DNA of 64,000 nt from NCBI RefSeq assembly GCF_030657435.1, contig NZ_JAUTWS010000010.1, positions 1 through 64,000 of the forward strand, in the 5' to 3' direction. Of the stretch, positions 27,812 through 36,748 are shown one piece after another. The notes under the pieces are model-generated. The model saw only the letters and a list, made by a program, of their open reading frames with translations, did not search any database and was not told where the DNA came from. Source of the stretch: Paracraurococcus lichenis (GTDB taxonomy: Bacteria > Pseudomonadota > Alphaproteobacteria > Acetobacterales > Acetobacteraceae). Made by a program: the position numbers and the translations under genes. The first letter of the stretch is position 1. Each line of letters starts with the position of its first letter.

Positions 27812-28981
27812 ATGCCGCGCCTGGATGGGATGGCCCTGCCGGAGGACTGGCGGGACGGATGCTTCGCCGCGCGGGTGATGACCCCGGAAGGCCCCTCGGC
27901 CGTCGCGGTGCTGCGCGGCGCGGCCTTCGACATGACGCCGGCCTTCGGCACGGTCAGCGCCTGGCTGAACGAGCCGGACCCGGTCGCCGCCATCCGCACG
28001 CGCGGCGTGCCGATGCCGCTCGACCTGCCGGCGGCGCTGGCGAACAGCGCACATGACCGTCGCAACCCCGACAAGCCCTGGCTGCTGGCGCCGGTCGACC
28101 TGCAGGCGGTGAAGGCCTGCGGCGTGACCTATGTGCGGAGCATGCTGGAGCGGGTGATCGAGGAGCGCTGCCGCGGCGATGCCAGCCAGGCCGAGGCCGT
28201 CCGCGCCGAGGTGCGGTCCATCATCGGCGACGACCTGTCCGCGGTGAAGCCGGGCAGCCCGGAGGCGATGCGGCTGAAGGCGGCGCTGGTGCAGAAGGGC
28301 TGGTGGAGCCAGTACCTGGAAGTGGGCATCGGCCCGGATGCCGAGATCTTCACCAAGTGCCAGCCCATGGCCTCGGTCGGGCCGGGGGCGCGGATCGGCG
28401 TGCATCCGATCAGCCAGTGGAGCAACCCGGAGCCGGAGGCGGTGCTGGCGGTCAGCGCGCGCGGCGCCATCCTCGGCGCCATGCTGGGCAACGACGTCAA
28501 CCTGCGCGATGTCGAGGGGCGCTCGGCCCTGCTGCTCGGCCGGGCGAAGGACAACAACGCCTCCTGCGCCCTCGGCCCGGTGCTGCGGCTCTTCGATGCC
28601 GGCTTCACGCTCGAGGACGTGCGCGGCGCCGAGATCACCCTCTCGATCGAGGGCACGGACGGCTTCCGGCTGGAGGAGGCGGGCGCGATCGGCCTGCTCA
28701 GCCGCGAGATGAAGGACATCGTCGGCCAGTTGATCGGGCCGCACCACCAGTACCCGGACGGCGCGGCACTGTTCCTCGGCACGCCCTTCTCGCCAAGCAA
28801 GGACCGCGGCGCGCCGGGGATGGGCTTCACCCACAAGCCGGGCGACGTGGTGCGCATCGCCACGCCGCGCCTCGGCGCCCTGGTGAACGAGGTGGCGCGG
28901 ACCGATGCCTGCCCGCCCTGGGGCTTCGGCGCCGGGGCGCTCTTCGCCAACCTGGCGCAGCGCGGGCTACCGCGGCGGTGA
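27812..28981 (+). CDS. fumarylacetoacetate hydrolase (FAH) family protein
   Basis: A 389-residue FAH-fold enzyme. The C-terminal domain has the metal-binding pattern: Glu residues in NPEPEAVLAVS and Asp in GNDVNLRDVEGRSALLLGRAKDNN, with a catalytic-loop phrase GPHHQYPDGAALFLGT. The long N-terminal part matches the roughly 390-residue subgroup that includes sugar-acid dehydratases and hydrolases. The ATG at 27812 is chosen because GGGGAGG lies nine bases upstream; an in-frame ATG at 27803 abuts that site. Its stop overlaps the next gene's GTG. Exact substrate is unknown. Confidence 0.82.
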   Translation: MPRLDGMALPEDWRDGCFAARVMTPEGPSAVAVLRGAAFDMTPAFGTVSAWLNEPDPVAAIRTRGVPMPLDLPAALANSAHDRRNPDKPWLLAPVDLQAVKACGVTYVRSMLERVIEERCRGDASQAEAVRAEVRSIIGDDLSAVKPGSPEAMRLKAALVQKGWWSQYLEVGIGPDAEIFTKCQPMASVGPGARIGVHPISQWSNPEPEAVLAVSARGAILGAMLGNDVNLRDVEGRSALLLGRAKDNNASCALGPVLRLFDAGFTLEDVRGAEITLSIEGTDGFRLEEAGAIGLLSREMKDIVGQLIGPHHQYPDGAALFLGTPFSPSKDRGAPGMGFTHKPGDVVRIATPRLGALVNEVARTDACPPWGFGAGALFANLAQRGLPRR

Positions 28982-29763
28982 GTGCGGCCGGCGGCGGCGC
29001 GGGCCGGCCGGCGGGCGAGGAGTCGGGCCGCCTCGACCGCGGCGACGGGGTGGAACTTGCCTGGCGCCGGCGCGCCGGGCGGGGGCCGGGCGTGGTCTTC
29101 CTCGGCGGCTTCAACAGCGACATGACCGGCAGCAAGGCGGAGGATCTCTCGGCCTTCTGCGCCGCGCGCGGCCAGGCCTTCCTGCGCTTCGACTACAGCG
29201 GCCATGGCGCGAGCGGCGGGCGCTTCGTCGAGGGCACCATCGGCCGCTGGGCGGCGGATGCGGAGGCGGTGCTGGATGCGCTGGCGGCGGGGCCGCAGGT
29301 GCTGGTCGGCTCCTCCATGGGCGGCTGGATCGCCCTGTTGCTGGCGCTGCGCCGGCCGGAGCGCCTGGCGGGGCTCATCGGCATCGCCGCCGCGCCCGAC
29401 TTCACCGCGCGCATGGAGGAGGGGCTGACGCCCGAGGCGCGCGCGGCGCTGGAACGGGACGGCGTCTGGCACCGGCCGAGCGCCTATGGCGAGCCCTACC
29501 CCATCGCCCGCGCGCTGATCGAGGAGGGACGCAACCACCTGCTGCTGCACCGGCCCCTGCCCCTCGTGGCGCCGGTACGGCTGCTGCACGGACAGCAGGA
29601 CCCGGACGTGCCCTGGGACCTCTCGCTGCGCATCGCCGCCGCGGTCACGGGAGAGGACGTGCAGGTGACGCTGATCAAGGACGGTGACCACCGGCTGTCG
29701 CGGCCGCAGGACCTGGCGCTGCTGCGGCGGACGCTGGCGGCGCTCCTCGGGGAGGGCGGCTGA
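28978..29763 (+). CDS. alpha/beta hydrolase
   Basis: A 261-residue serine hydrolase. The oxyanion-side motif is VVFLGGFNSDMTGSKA, the nucleophile elbow GSSMGGWIALLLALRRP contains the catalytic Ser, the Asp is likely in HGQQDPDVPW and the His in KDGDHRLSRP. These fit the short-chain carboxylesterase/peptidase group (abhydrolase-6/ABHD10-like). The start is GTG 28978, overlapping the FAH-family stop (GTGA), so the two enzymes are probably produced together. Confidence 0.85.
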   Translation: MSAAGGGAGRPAGEESGRLDRGDGVELAWRRRAGRGPGVVFLGGFNSDMTGSKAEDLSAFCAARGQAFLRFDYSGHGASGGRFVEGTIGRWAADAEAVLDALAAGPQVLVGSSMGGWIALLLALRRPERLAGLIGIAAAPDFTARMEEGLTPEARAALERDGVWHRPSAYGEPYPIARALIEEGRNHLLLHRPLPLVAPVRLLHGQQDPDVPWDLSLRIAAAVTGEDVQVTLIKDGDHRLSRPQDLALLRRTLAALLGEGG

Positions 29764-29798
29764 GGAACCGGGCCGGCCTTCGACCGGGCGCCGCGGCA

Positions 29799-29820
29799 GC
29801 CCGGGCGGGTCCGCCCGGGC
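29799..29820. terminator. bidirectional terminator between convergent genes
   Basis: Perfect 10-base arms GCCCGGGCGG/CCGCCCGGGC around GT, followed on the plus strand by ACTATTT. It lies between the convergent hydrolase and YqaA-family stops, so it probably serves both. Confidence 0.5.
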
Positions 29821-29829
29821 ACTATTTGC

Positions 29830-30408
29830 TTACAGGTAACGCAGCGCCATGAAGCCCACCACGATCCCGGCCGCCGCGCCGGTCGTGACCAGGGTCAGCC
29901 GCCGCTCGATGAAGTCGCGGATCGGCGGGCCGTAGCGGCGCAGCAGGAAGGCCAGCAGGAAGAAGCGGGCGCCGCGCGTCGCCACGCTCGCCGCCAGGAA
30001 GACCGGGAAGCTGAACTTCGCCGCGCCCGAGGCGATCGTCACGATCTTGTAGGGAATCGGCGTCAGGCCCTTGATCAGGATGACCAGCGCGCCCCAGCGC
30101 TCGTACCAGCCCTCGAACCGCGCCAGCGCGTCGGCATGGCCATAGGCGCGCAGCACCGGCTCGGCCAGCGCATCGAAGAGGAAATAGCCGATCGCATAGC
30201 CCGCGATGCCGCCGATCACCGAGGCCAGGGTGCAGATCAGGGCATAGCGATAGGCCCGGTCCGGCCGCGCGATGCACATCGGGATCAGCATCGCATCCGG
30301 CGGGATGGGGAAGACGCTGCTCTCGGCGAAGCTCACCCCGGCCAGCCAGGCCGGGGCGCGGCGATGGGCGGAGAGCGCCAGCACGCGGTCATAGAGGGCA
30401 CGCAGCAT
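29830..30408 (-). CDS. YqaA-family (VTT/DedA-like) membrane protein
   Basis: A 192-residue inner-membrane protein. WLAGVSFAESSVFPIPPDAMLIPM is the YqaA form of the VTT/DedA re-entrant motif, followed by helices and the second half-motif KGLTPIPYKIVTIASGAAKFSFPVFLAAS. DedA-related proteins move phospholipids or undecaprenyl-phosphate across membranes, or support envelope homeostasis; for YqaA itself the role is not settled. ATG 30408 is the family start; an earlier in-frame start adds an unconserved basic stretch. Confidence 0.85.
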   Translation of the reverse strand: MLRALYDRVLALSAHRRAPAWLAGVSFAESSVFPIPPDAMLIPMCIARPDRAYRYALICTLASVIGGIAGYAIGYFLFDALAEPVLRAYGHADALARFEGWYERWGALVILIKGLTPIPYKIVTIASGAAKFSFPVFLAASVATRGARFFLLAFLLRRYGPPIRDFIERRLTLVTTGAAAGIVVGFMALRYL

Positions 30409-30583
30409 CGGAGGGTCCCGGATGGTCCCTCGCGGCTTTGCACGGGCAGGCGGGCGGCGCAACACACAGGCGACGGACCTGCGCTGCGGTCATGCCGGCC
30501 GGGGCGCGCCATGCGTCCGTAACGGGTTGTGACCCGCCGGTCCGCGATGGGATCATGGCGCTTCGCAATTTCCGGAGGGCGGG

Positions 30584-31807
30584 ATGTCGGTCACTGCTGC
30601 GCGGGGTCCCGCTGTTGCGGTCGGGGTGCTGATCGGCTGCGGGGTGGTCTGCGCCGCCCTGGCCATGGGCCTCCGGCAGAGCTTCGGCCTCTTCCTCGCG
30701 CCGATGACGGCGGCGCATGCCTGGTCGGCCTCCGGCTTCGCCTTCGCCATCGCGCTGCAGGTGCTGGTCAACGGCATCAGCCAGCCGATCTGGGGCCAGG
30801 TCGCGGACCGGATCGGCGGGCGCAAGGTCATCATGCTCGGCGCGCTGCTGCAGCTCATCGGCGTGCTCGGCATGGCGCTGTCGGACGGATTGCCGCTCTT
30901 CACCTTCTTCGCCGGGCTGGTCATGGGCTTCGCCGTCTCGGCCGCCGGCATGCCGGTGATCATGGCGAGCCTGACCCGCCTGCTGCCGGAGGCGCAGCGC
31001 GGCCGCGCCACCGGCCTCGGCACCGCCGGCTCCTCCTTCGGGCAGTTCCTGGTGGTGCCGCTGGTGCAGCTCGGCATCTCCGGCCTCGGCTGGCAGGCGG
31101 CGCTGGTCGCGGTGGCGCTGGCCTCCCTCCTCATGATCCCGCTCGCCCTGCCGCTGAACGACACCCAGGCGCGGCCCGCCGCCGGCGCGGCGGCGGAGCA
31201 GACGGCCGGGGAGGCGCTGCGGCTGGCCCTGCGGACGCCGACCTTCTGGTTCCTCTGCTGCGGCTTCTTCGTCTGCGGCCTGCATGTGAGCTTCCTGGCG
31301 ATCCACCTGCCGGGCTTCGTCGCCTCCTGCCACCTGCCGGTGGCGGTGGGCGCGGGCGCCATCAGCCTGATCGGCCTGTTCAACGTCGCGGGGTCGCTGA
31401 TCGCGGGGGAGCTGTCCACGCGCTGGAAGCGGCGGGAGCTGCTGGTCGGCATCTACGCCGCGCGCGGGGTGGTGATGGCGATCTTCCTCTTCGCCGAGAA
31501 GACCACCGCCTCGGTCCTCATTTTCTCGGCGGTCATGGGCATCCTCTGGCTCTCCACCGTGCCGCCGACGGTCGCGCTCTGCGCCCGGAATTTCGGCATG
31601 CGCTGGCTGGCGACGATCTTCGGCCTGGTCTTCCTGGCGCATCAGGTCGGCGGCTTCACCGGCGCCTGGCTGGGCGGCCTGGTCTTCGACCGGACCGGCA
31701 GCTACGACCTGATGTGGACCATCAGCATCCTCGCCGCCGCCTTCGCCGCCCTGGTGCACATGCCGGTGAAGGACGGGCCGCCCCGGGCCCTGCCCGCCAC
31801 GGCCTGA
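30584..31807 (+). CDS. major facilitator superfamily transporter
   Basis: A 407-residue MFS permease with twelve predicted helices. MFS loop 2-3 motif is GQVADRIGGRKVIMLGALLQ. The two halves are joined by a short basic/Ala linker (about residues 190-210). It resembles oxalate/formate-type or monocarboxylate MFS carriers (GMALSDGLPLFTFFAGLVMGF). GGAGGGCGGG precedes the ATG. No neighbouring enzyme gives the substrate. A long inverted repeat follows the stop. Confidence 0.85.
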   Translation: MSVTAARGPAVAVGVLIGCGVVCAALAMGLRQSFGLFLAPMTAAHAWSASGFAFAIALQVLVNGISQPIWGQVADRIGGRKVIMLGALLQLIGVLGMALSDGLPLFTFFAGLVMGFAVSAAGMPVIMASLTRLLPEAQRGRATGLGTAGSSFGQFLVVPLVQLGISGLGWQAALVAVALASLLMIPLALPLNDTQARPAAGAAAEQTAGEALRLALRTPTFWFLCCGFFVCGLHVSFLAIHLPGFVASCHLPVAVGAGAISLIGLFNVAGSLIAGELSTRWKRRELLVGIYAARGVVMAIFLFAEKTTASVLIFSAVMGILWLSTVPPTVALCARNFGMRWLATIFGLVFLAHQVGGFTGAWLGGLVFDRTGSYDLMWTISILAAAFAALVHMPVKDGPPRALPATA

Positions 31808-31838
31808 GGCCGGGTTGGGCCGGAACGCGTTCGGGGCC

Positions 31839-31878
31839 AGCGCATTCTCACGCTGACCGTGCAGCGTGAGAATGCGCT
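31839..31878. terminator. 17-bp perfect inverted repeat after the MFS gene
   Basis: Arms AGCGCATTCTCACGCTG (31839-31855) and its exact complement (31862-31878) enclose a 6-base loop; GCTTTTGATTT follows a few bases later. It could end MFS transcription. Because a second palindrome follows directly, it is more likely one half of a dispersed palindromic element. Confidence 0.6.
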
Positions 31879-31892
31879 ATGCTTTTGATTTG

Positions 31893-31943
31893 TAGAGCAG
31901 ATTCACGCCTCCGAGCGTTTCCACTCTGCGGCGATCTGCTCTA
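31893..31943. repeat. compound palindromic element, TAGAGCAGAT arms
   Basis: Perfect 10-base arms TAGAGCAGAT (31893-31902) and ATCTGCTCTA (31934-31943) flank a 31-base centre. The A+T content is higher than in flanking DNA. The form recalls the palindromic GAGCATGATC...GATCATGCTC repeats common between genes of other alphaproteobacteria. Confidence 0.65.
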
Positions 31944-31977
31944 GAACCATGCCCTGACCTGGACCGGAGGACGACGG

Positions 31978-32439
31978 ATGCGGCGTTGGGCCCTGCTGCT
32001 GGCGCTGGGATTGCCCCTGGCGGGCGCCATGGATGCCGGGGCGCAGCAGCGCCAGGGCCCGCCGCACGAATGGACCTTCGGCATGTGGACCGGCGGCCTC
32101 TACCCCGCGGTGGACAGCGAGAGCCCCTCCTGCGCCGGGCTGCCGACGGTGATCTTCACCCGCGACATCGTCATGCGCGTCTCGGTGCTCGACACCGCCT
32201 ATCGCCAGCGGACGATCGAGACGGTGGCGCTGCAGCCGAACGGGCTGGAATTCCGCTTCACGCCCATCGCGCCGATGGTCGGGCCGCTCGGCAATCGCAC
32301 GCCGCCGGATATCGGCTTCGGCTGCGGCGGCAACCCGAACATCCTGCGGGTCGAGCGCAAGGGGCCGGACGAGATCGCCTTCCCCGGCTGCGACGAATTC
32401 CCCTCGACGCTGAAGCGCTGCACCGCGGGCAGCCGCTGA
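31978..32439 (+). CDS. small secreted protein, function unknown
   Basis: A 153-residue protein with a signal peptide (RRWALLLALGLPLAGAMDAGAQ) and a mature domain of about 130 residues. It has four Cys that could form disulfides (in SPSCAGLP, GFGCGGNP, FPGCDEFP and LKRCTAG). The EWTFGMWTGGLYPAVDSE opening and repeated beta-strand-like segments suggest a small periplasmic or secreted beta-fold. I do not recognise a family. The stop overlaps the racemase-like gene by one base (TGATG), so the two are co-translated. Confidence 0.7.
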   Translation: MRRWALLLALGLPLAGAMDAGAQQRQGPPHEWTFGMWTGGLYPAVDSESPSCAGLPTVIFTRDIVMRVSVLDTAYRQRTIETVALQPNGLEFRFTPIAPMVGPLGNRTPPDIGFGCGGNPNILRVERKGPDEIAFPGCDEFPSTLKRCTAGSR

Positions 32440-33095
32440 TGCGCATCGCGCTCATCCACGCGCTCCGCCACTCCCCGCCGCCGATCGAGGCCGCCTTCGC
32501 GCGGCTCTGGCCGGAGGCAGTGCTGATGAACCTGCTCGACGACAGCCTCTCGGCCGACCTGGCGCGGGAGGGCGCGCTGACGCCGGCGATGACGGAGCGG
32601 TTCCTGACGCTCTCCCGCTATGCCGCGGGCACCGGGGCAGCGGGCATCCTCTTCACCTGCAGCGCCTTCGGCCCCTGCATCGAGGCGGTGGCCGCCGAGC
32701 GGGCGCCGATGCCGGTCCTCAAGCCGAACGAGGCAATGATCGAGGAGGCGGTGGCCGCGGCGCGCGCGGCCGCGGGCGGCCGGCGGCCCCGCATCGGCCT
32801 GCTCGCGAGCTTCGCCCCGACCCTCGACAGCATGCCGCCCGAGTTTCCCGGCGATGTGGAGGTCGTGCCCTGCCTGGCCGAGGGTTCGCTCGCCGCGCTC
32901 GATGCCGGCGACGGCGCGGCGCATGACCGGCTGGCGGCCGAGGCGGCGCGGCGGATCGCGGACTGCGACGTGATCGCGCTGGCGCAGTTCAGCCTGGCCC
33001 GCGCCGCGCCGGCGGTGGCGGAGGCGACGGGCCGGCCGGTCCTCACCACGCCCGACAGCGCGGTGCGCAAGCTCGGGCGGCTGCTGGCGGCCTGA
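32439..33095 (+). CDS. Asp/Glu racemase-superfamily protein
   Basis: A 218-residue protein with the two-Cys racemase layout: a first active-site Cys in GILFTCSAFGPCIEA and a second candidate region in DVIALAQFSLARAAP, where the usual Cys is not present. RPRIGLLASFAPTLDSMPPEF fits the domain-two start. Missing the second Cys suggests a lyase, decarboxylase or isomerase member (arylmalonate decarboxylase/hydantoin racemase-like) rather than a true amino acid racemase. It is coupled to the upstream small secreted protein. Confidence 0.7.
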   Translation: MRIALIHALRHSPPPIEAAFARLWPEAVLMNLLDDSLSADLAREGALTPAMTERFLTLSRYAAGTGAAGILFTCSAFGPCIEAVAAERAPMPVLKPNEAMIEEAVAAARAAAGGRRPRIGLLASFAPTLDSMPPEFPGDVEVVPCLAEGSLAALDAGDGAAHDRLAAEAARRIADCDVIALAQFSLARAAPAVAEATGRPVLTTPDSAVRKLGRLLAA

Positions 33096-33119
33096 GCCCC
33101 GCGGCGCGAGGGGACGGCG

Positions 33120-34121
33120 CTACGCCGCCTGCGCCATCCCGCCCCAGGCCTCGGCCAGGATCTCGTAGGACCGCTTGCGCGCGGCGTGGTCGTGGATCGC
33201 GGCCGCGACCATCAGCTCGTCCGCGCCGGTGCGCGCGACGAAGTCCTGCACGCCGCGCCGCACCGCCTCCGGCCCGCCCACCACGGCGCAGCCCAGCGCC
33301 TGCTCAAGGATCATCCGCCCGCGCGGGTCGATCTGCGCATCGAAGCCCTCGACCGGCGCCGGCAGCTTGCCCGGCATGCCGCGGCGGAGATTGAGGAAGG
33401 CCTGCTGCTGGGAGGAGAAGAGGAAGCGCGCCCGCTCCTCGCTCTCGGCGGCGAAGACCGGCAGGCCGAGCATGACATAGGGTTTCTCCAGCCGTGCGGA
33501 GGGGCGGAATTCCGCGCGATAGGCCGCGATCGCCTCCATCATCATGGCCGGCGCGAAATGCGAGGCGAAGGCATAGGGCAGCCCGAGCATGGCCGCGAGC
33601 TGCGCGCCATAGGTGGAGGAGCCGAGGATCCAGACGGGGATGTCGAGCCCCGCCCCGGGCACCGCCTGCAGCCGCTGGCCGGGCTGCGCCGGCTCGAAGT
33701 AGCGCATCAGCTCGATGACGTCGCGCGGGAAGTCGTCCACGTCGCCCGCGAGGTTCCGCCGCATCGCATGCGCCGCCACCTGGTCCGTCCCCGGCGCGCG
33801 GCCGAGGCCGAGATCGACGCGGCCGGGATGCAGCGCGGCGAGGGTGCCGAACTGCTCGGCGATGATCAGCGGCGCATGGTTCGGCAGCATGACGCCGCCG
33901 GCGCCGATGCGGATACGCTTCGTCGCCGCGCCGACATGCGCGAGCGCGACGGCGGTCGCGGCGCTGGCGATGCCGGGCATGTTATGGTGCTCGGCCATCC
34001 AGAAGCGGTTGTAGCCCAACCCTTCGGCGTGGCGGGCGAGGTCGGCGGAGTTGCGCAGCGCCTGGCCCGCATCGGAGCCCTCCGGCACGGGCGCGAGGTC
34101 GAGGATCGAGAGCAATGCCAT
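33120..34121 (-). CDS. LLM-class flavin-dependent oxidoreductase
   Basis: A 333-residue luciferase-like monooxygenase. The N-terminal [21 protein letters not shown] and [20 protein letters not shown] match the subgroup annotated MsnO8/YhbW-like. Later motifs are [36 protein letters not shown] and [17 protein letters not shown]. It would use reduced FMN and oxygen, or only a flavin, on an unknown substrate. The start is set at ATG 34121, the conserved family start; upstream ATG 34130 is an in-frame alternative. It is divergent from the hybrid kinase. Confidence 0.85.
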   Translation of the reverse strand: MALLSILDLAPVPEGSDAGQALRNSADLARHAEGLGYNRFWMAEHHNMPGIASAATAVALAHVGAATKRIRIGAGGVMLPNHAPLIIAEQFGTLAALHPGRVDLGLGRAPGTDQVAAHAMRRNLAGDVDDFPRDVIELMRYFEPAQPGQRLQAVPGAGLDIPVWILGSSTYGAQLAAMLGLPYAFASHFAPAMMMEAIAAYRAEFRPSARLEKPYVMLGLPVFAAESEERARFLFSSQQQAFLNLRRGMPGKLPAPVEGFDAQIDPRGRMILEQALGCAVVGGPEAVRRGVQDFVARTGADELMVAAAIHDHAARKRSYEILAEAWGGMAQAA

Positions 34122-34234
34122 GCCGGGCATATTGGCACGGCCCCGCTCCGCGCCAACCATGCCGACGGGACCGGGACCGGGAACCCGGCAGCGGCATCGC
34201 GGCTTCTTCTGCTTCGAATTCCTGCGGAAGGCCG

Positions 34235-35968
34235 ATGCAACCCTTTTCAGCCCCGAACGAGGCCGGCACGCCCGGCCAGCCGCGCGCGGGCTGGTGGCGC
34301 GGCCTCGGCTTCGGGCTGCTCGCCTTCGGCCTGGCGCTCGGGGCGCGCTTCGCCCTGGCCGGTGTCCTGCCGCCGACGGGCTTCCCCTTCCTGACCTTCT
34401 TTCCCGCCGTCATCCTCACCGCCCTGTTCGGCGGCCTGGCCGCCGGCCTGCTGGTCTCGGCGCTCAGCATCCTCGCCGCGCTCTATTTCTTCATCCCGCC
34501 GGCCTACAGCTTCGCGGTGAAGGGCTCGGCCGACATCATCGCCCTCGCCTTCTTCGCCGCCGTGCTGCTGGTGGACTGCATCGTCATCCGGGTCATGACC
34601 GGCTCCCTTGCCCGGGTGCGGGCGGAGCGGTCGCGCAACGCCGCGCTCGCGGAGTCGCAGCGGCGGATGGCGACGGAGCTCGCCCGGCGGCTGGAGGAGC
34701 TGCGCACCGCGCTCGCCGCCGGCGAGAATGCGCGCGGCCGCCTCGCCGCCAGCGAAGCCCGGCTGCAGGCGCTGAACCACGAGCTGCAGGCGCGCGTGGA
34801 GGCCGAGGTCGCGGCGCGGGAGGCGGCGCAGATGCGCGCGGCGCATGCCGAGCGGCTGCAGGCCCTCGGCCAGCTCGCGGGCGGCATCGCGCACGACTTC
34901 AACAACGTGCTGCAGGCGGTCGCCGCCTCGTCCGGGCTGATCGAGCGGCGGGCGGAGGATCCCGCCATGGTCCGCCGCCTCGCCCGCCTGGCGGCGGAGG
35001 CGACGGCGCGCGGCGCGGCGGTGACGCAGCGGCTGCTGTCCTTCGCCCGCCGCGGCGCGCTGCGGGCGGCGCCGGTCGACGTCCCCGCGCTGCTCGAGGG
35101 ACTGCGCGACATCCTGGCGCATACCCTCGGCCGCTCCCTGTCCATCCGGGTGGAGGCGCCGCCCGGCCTGCCGCCGCTGCTGGCCGACAAGGCGCAGCTC
35201 GAGACGGTGCTGGTCAACCTCGCCACCAATGCGCGGGACGCGATGCCGGAGGGCGGGACGCTCACCTTCACCGCCGCGGCGGAGCGGGCATCGCCCGGTC
35301 ATCCGGCAGGCCTTGCCCCAGGAGCCTATCTGCGGCTGCAGGTGCAGGACAGCGGCAGCGGCATGACGCCCGAGGTGCTGGCGCGCATCGCCGAGCCCTT
35401 CTTCACCACCAAGGGCATCGGCCGGGGCACCGGCCTCGGCCTCGCCATGGCGCGCGGCTTCGCCGAGCAGTCCGGCGGGACGCTGCTGGTCGAGAGCGAG
35501 GCGGGCGAGGGCACCTGCGTGACGCTCTGGCTGCCGCAGGCCGCCGCCAGCGCGTCGCCGCCGCCGCCCGCGCCGCCCACCGCGCTGCGCGGCCTCACTT
35601 TGCTGCTGGTGGACGACGAGCGGCCGGTGCGCGAGGCGGTGGCCTCGGCGCTGCGCGACTTCGGCTGCCGCGTGCTGACGGCCGAGAGCGGCGAGGCGGC
35701 GCTGCCCCTGCTGCGCGACGAGGCCCGCATCGACGTGCTCGTCACCGACCTTGCCATGCCGGGCATGAACGGGGTGGCGCTGATCCGCGCGGCCCGCCAG
35801 GCACATCCCGACCTGCCGGCCCTGCTGCTGACGGGCTTCGCCGGCGAGGTGGAGGCACAGGGCGGCCGCGAGTTCGTCGTGCTGCGCAAGCCGCTGACGG
35901 GCAGCGACCTGGCGGCGGTGATCGCGGCGCTGCCGCTGGAGGCGCGGCAGGCGGCGCCGGCCCTCTAG
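34235..35968 (+). CDS. membrane hybrid sensor histidine kinase with receiver domain
   Basis: A 577-residue protein. Residues 20-125 form a DUF4118-like block of four helices ([45 protein letters not shown]). A coiled coil leads to the HisKA-type box [14 protein letters not shown] with phospho-His near 220. The HATPase has [14 protein letters not shown] and [20 protein letters not shown]-terminal receiver ([14 protein letters not shown]; phospho-Asp near 505 in [11 protein letters not shown]; Lys in VLRKPLTG) makes it a CckA/FixL-like hybrid. The start ATG follows GGAAGG. No output partner is adjacent. Confidence 0.87.
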   Translation: MQPFSAPNEAGTPGQPRAGWWRGLGFGLLAFGLALGARFALAGVLPPTGFPFLTFFPAVILTALFGGLAAGLLVSALSILAALYFFIPPAYSFAVKGSADIIALAFFAAVLLVDCIVIRVMTGSLARVRAERSRNAALAESQRRMATELARRLEELRTALAAGENARGRLAASEARLQALNHELQARVEAEVAAREAAQMRAAHAERLQALGQLAGGIAHDFNNVLQAVAASSGLIERRAEDPAMVRRLARLAAEATARGAAVTQRLLSFARRGALRAAPVDVPALLEGLRDILAHTLGRSLSIRVEAPPGLPPLLADKAQLETVLVNLATNARDAMPEGGTLTFTAAAERASPGHPAGLAPGAYLRLQVQDSGSGMTPEVLARIAEPFFTTKGIGRGTGLGLAMARGFAEQSGGTLLVESEAGEGTCVTLWLPQAAASASPPPPAPPTALRGLTLLLVDDERPVREAVASALRDFGCRVLTAESGEAALPLLRDEARIDVLVTDLAMPGMNGVALIRAARQAHPDLPALLLTGFAGEVEAQGGREFVVLRKPLTGSDLAAVIAALPLEARQAAPAL

Positions 35969-36028
35969 GGCGGATCGCCGCGGGGCGGAGCCGCCGGCAG
36001 TCCCATCCGGGTGAAGGCGGTGCGGCGG

Positions 36029-36074
36029 GCCGGTGACCGAAGGGCCGGATGGCCCGGAGGCCTGAATCGGCTCG
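36029..36074. repeat. diverged copy of the 4968-5104 intergenic repeat
   Basis: In reverse orientation this 46-base segment matches 5036-5081 at 39 of 46 positions. It lies in the 202-base gap between the hybrid kinase and the wHTH/J-like gene. Confidence 0.65.
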
Positions 36075-36170
36075 CCCAACATACGAGGCGGGCCGCGCGG
36101 CGACGGCACGATCCGCCGCCGGCCCCCGACACCGGGACCGGCGCGAGCATGGCCCCCGGAAGGCCCGGCG

Positions 36171-36689
36171 CTACTCCTCCGGCTCGCCGTCCAGCACGCG
36201 CTCGATCCGCGGCCAGACGCGCTTGAAGACCTCGGCATAGGCGGCCTGCAGCGCGGGGTCGGCGGCCGGCGCCGCCGTGTCGGGGTGCAGTTCCCGCGCC
36301 AGCATCCGCCGCAGCGTGGCGATCCGCGCGCGCGTCGGGCCTTCGCCGGCCAATTGCGCCTCGGCCGCCGCCGCCCGCCGGGCTGCCGCCTCCGCCTCGG
36401 CCCGCAGGCGCGCGACCTCCGCCCAAGGGTCGGCCAGAGGGCGGTCGGCCAGAGGGCGGTCGGCCACGGGGTGGGGCTCGGCCGACCAGCGCCGCCGCCG
36501 CTCGCCTATCGCCAGGTGCACGCCGTCCGGCCCGGCCGGGCCGATCACCCCCTCCGCCTCCATCCGCCGCAGGAAGGACTGCGCCGCCGCCGGGGTGGCA
36601 TCCAGGCCCCGGACCAGGTCCTCCGCCGATAGCCGGGCCCGGCCGCGCGCCCAGGCCAGGGCATCCTCGTAGCGCAGGAAACGGGGCAT
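36171..36689 (-). CDS. unknown protein with winged-helix-like and J-domain-like parts
   Basis: A 172-residue protein. Residues 1-65 (LRYEDALAWARGRARLSAEDLVRGL; AAQSFLRRMEAEGVIGPAG) resemble a FtsK-gamma-type winged helix. A linker contains the pentapeptide repeat ADRPL-ADRPL, encoded by three 15-base units at 36428-36472. The C-terminal part (RRMLARELHPDTAAP then AYAEVFKRVWPRIERVL) looks like helices II-III of a J-domain with an HPD motif. I do not recognise the whole architecture. The start is ATG 36689; GTG 36701 is possible. Confidence 0.6.
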   Translation of the reverse strand: MPRFLRYEDALAWARGRARLSAEDLVRGLDATPAAAQSFLRRMEAEGVIGPAGPDGVHLAIGERRRRWSAEPHPVADRPLADRPLADPWAEVARLRAEAEAAARRAAAAEAQLAGEGPTRARIATLRRMLARELHPDTAAPAADPALQAAYAEVFKRVWPRIERVLDGEPEE

Positions 36690-36748
36690 CGGCGGGCGCA
36701 CCTCGCGTTGGCGGTTCGGTCAGCGCCTTGCCCTATAGACCTGAAACC

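Noticed and set aside
34235..35968. Split sensor kinase and separate regulator caused by a frameshift
   Set aside because: The frame is continuous, and a linker joins the kinase and receiver as in other hybrid kinases.
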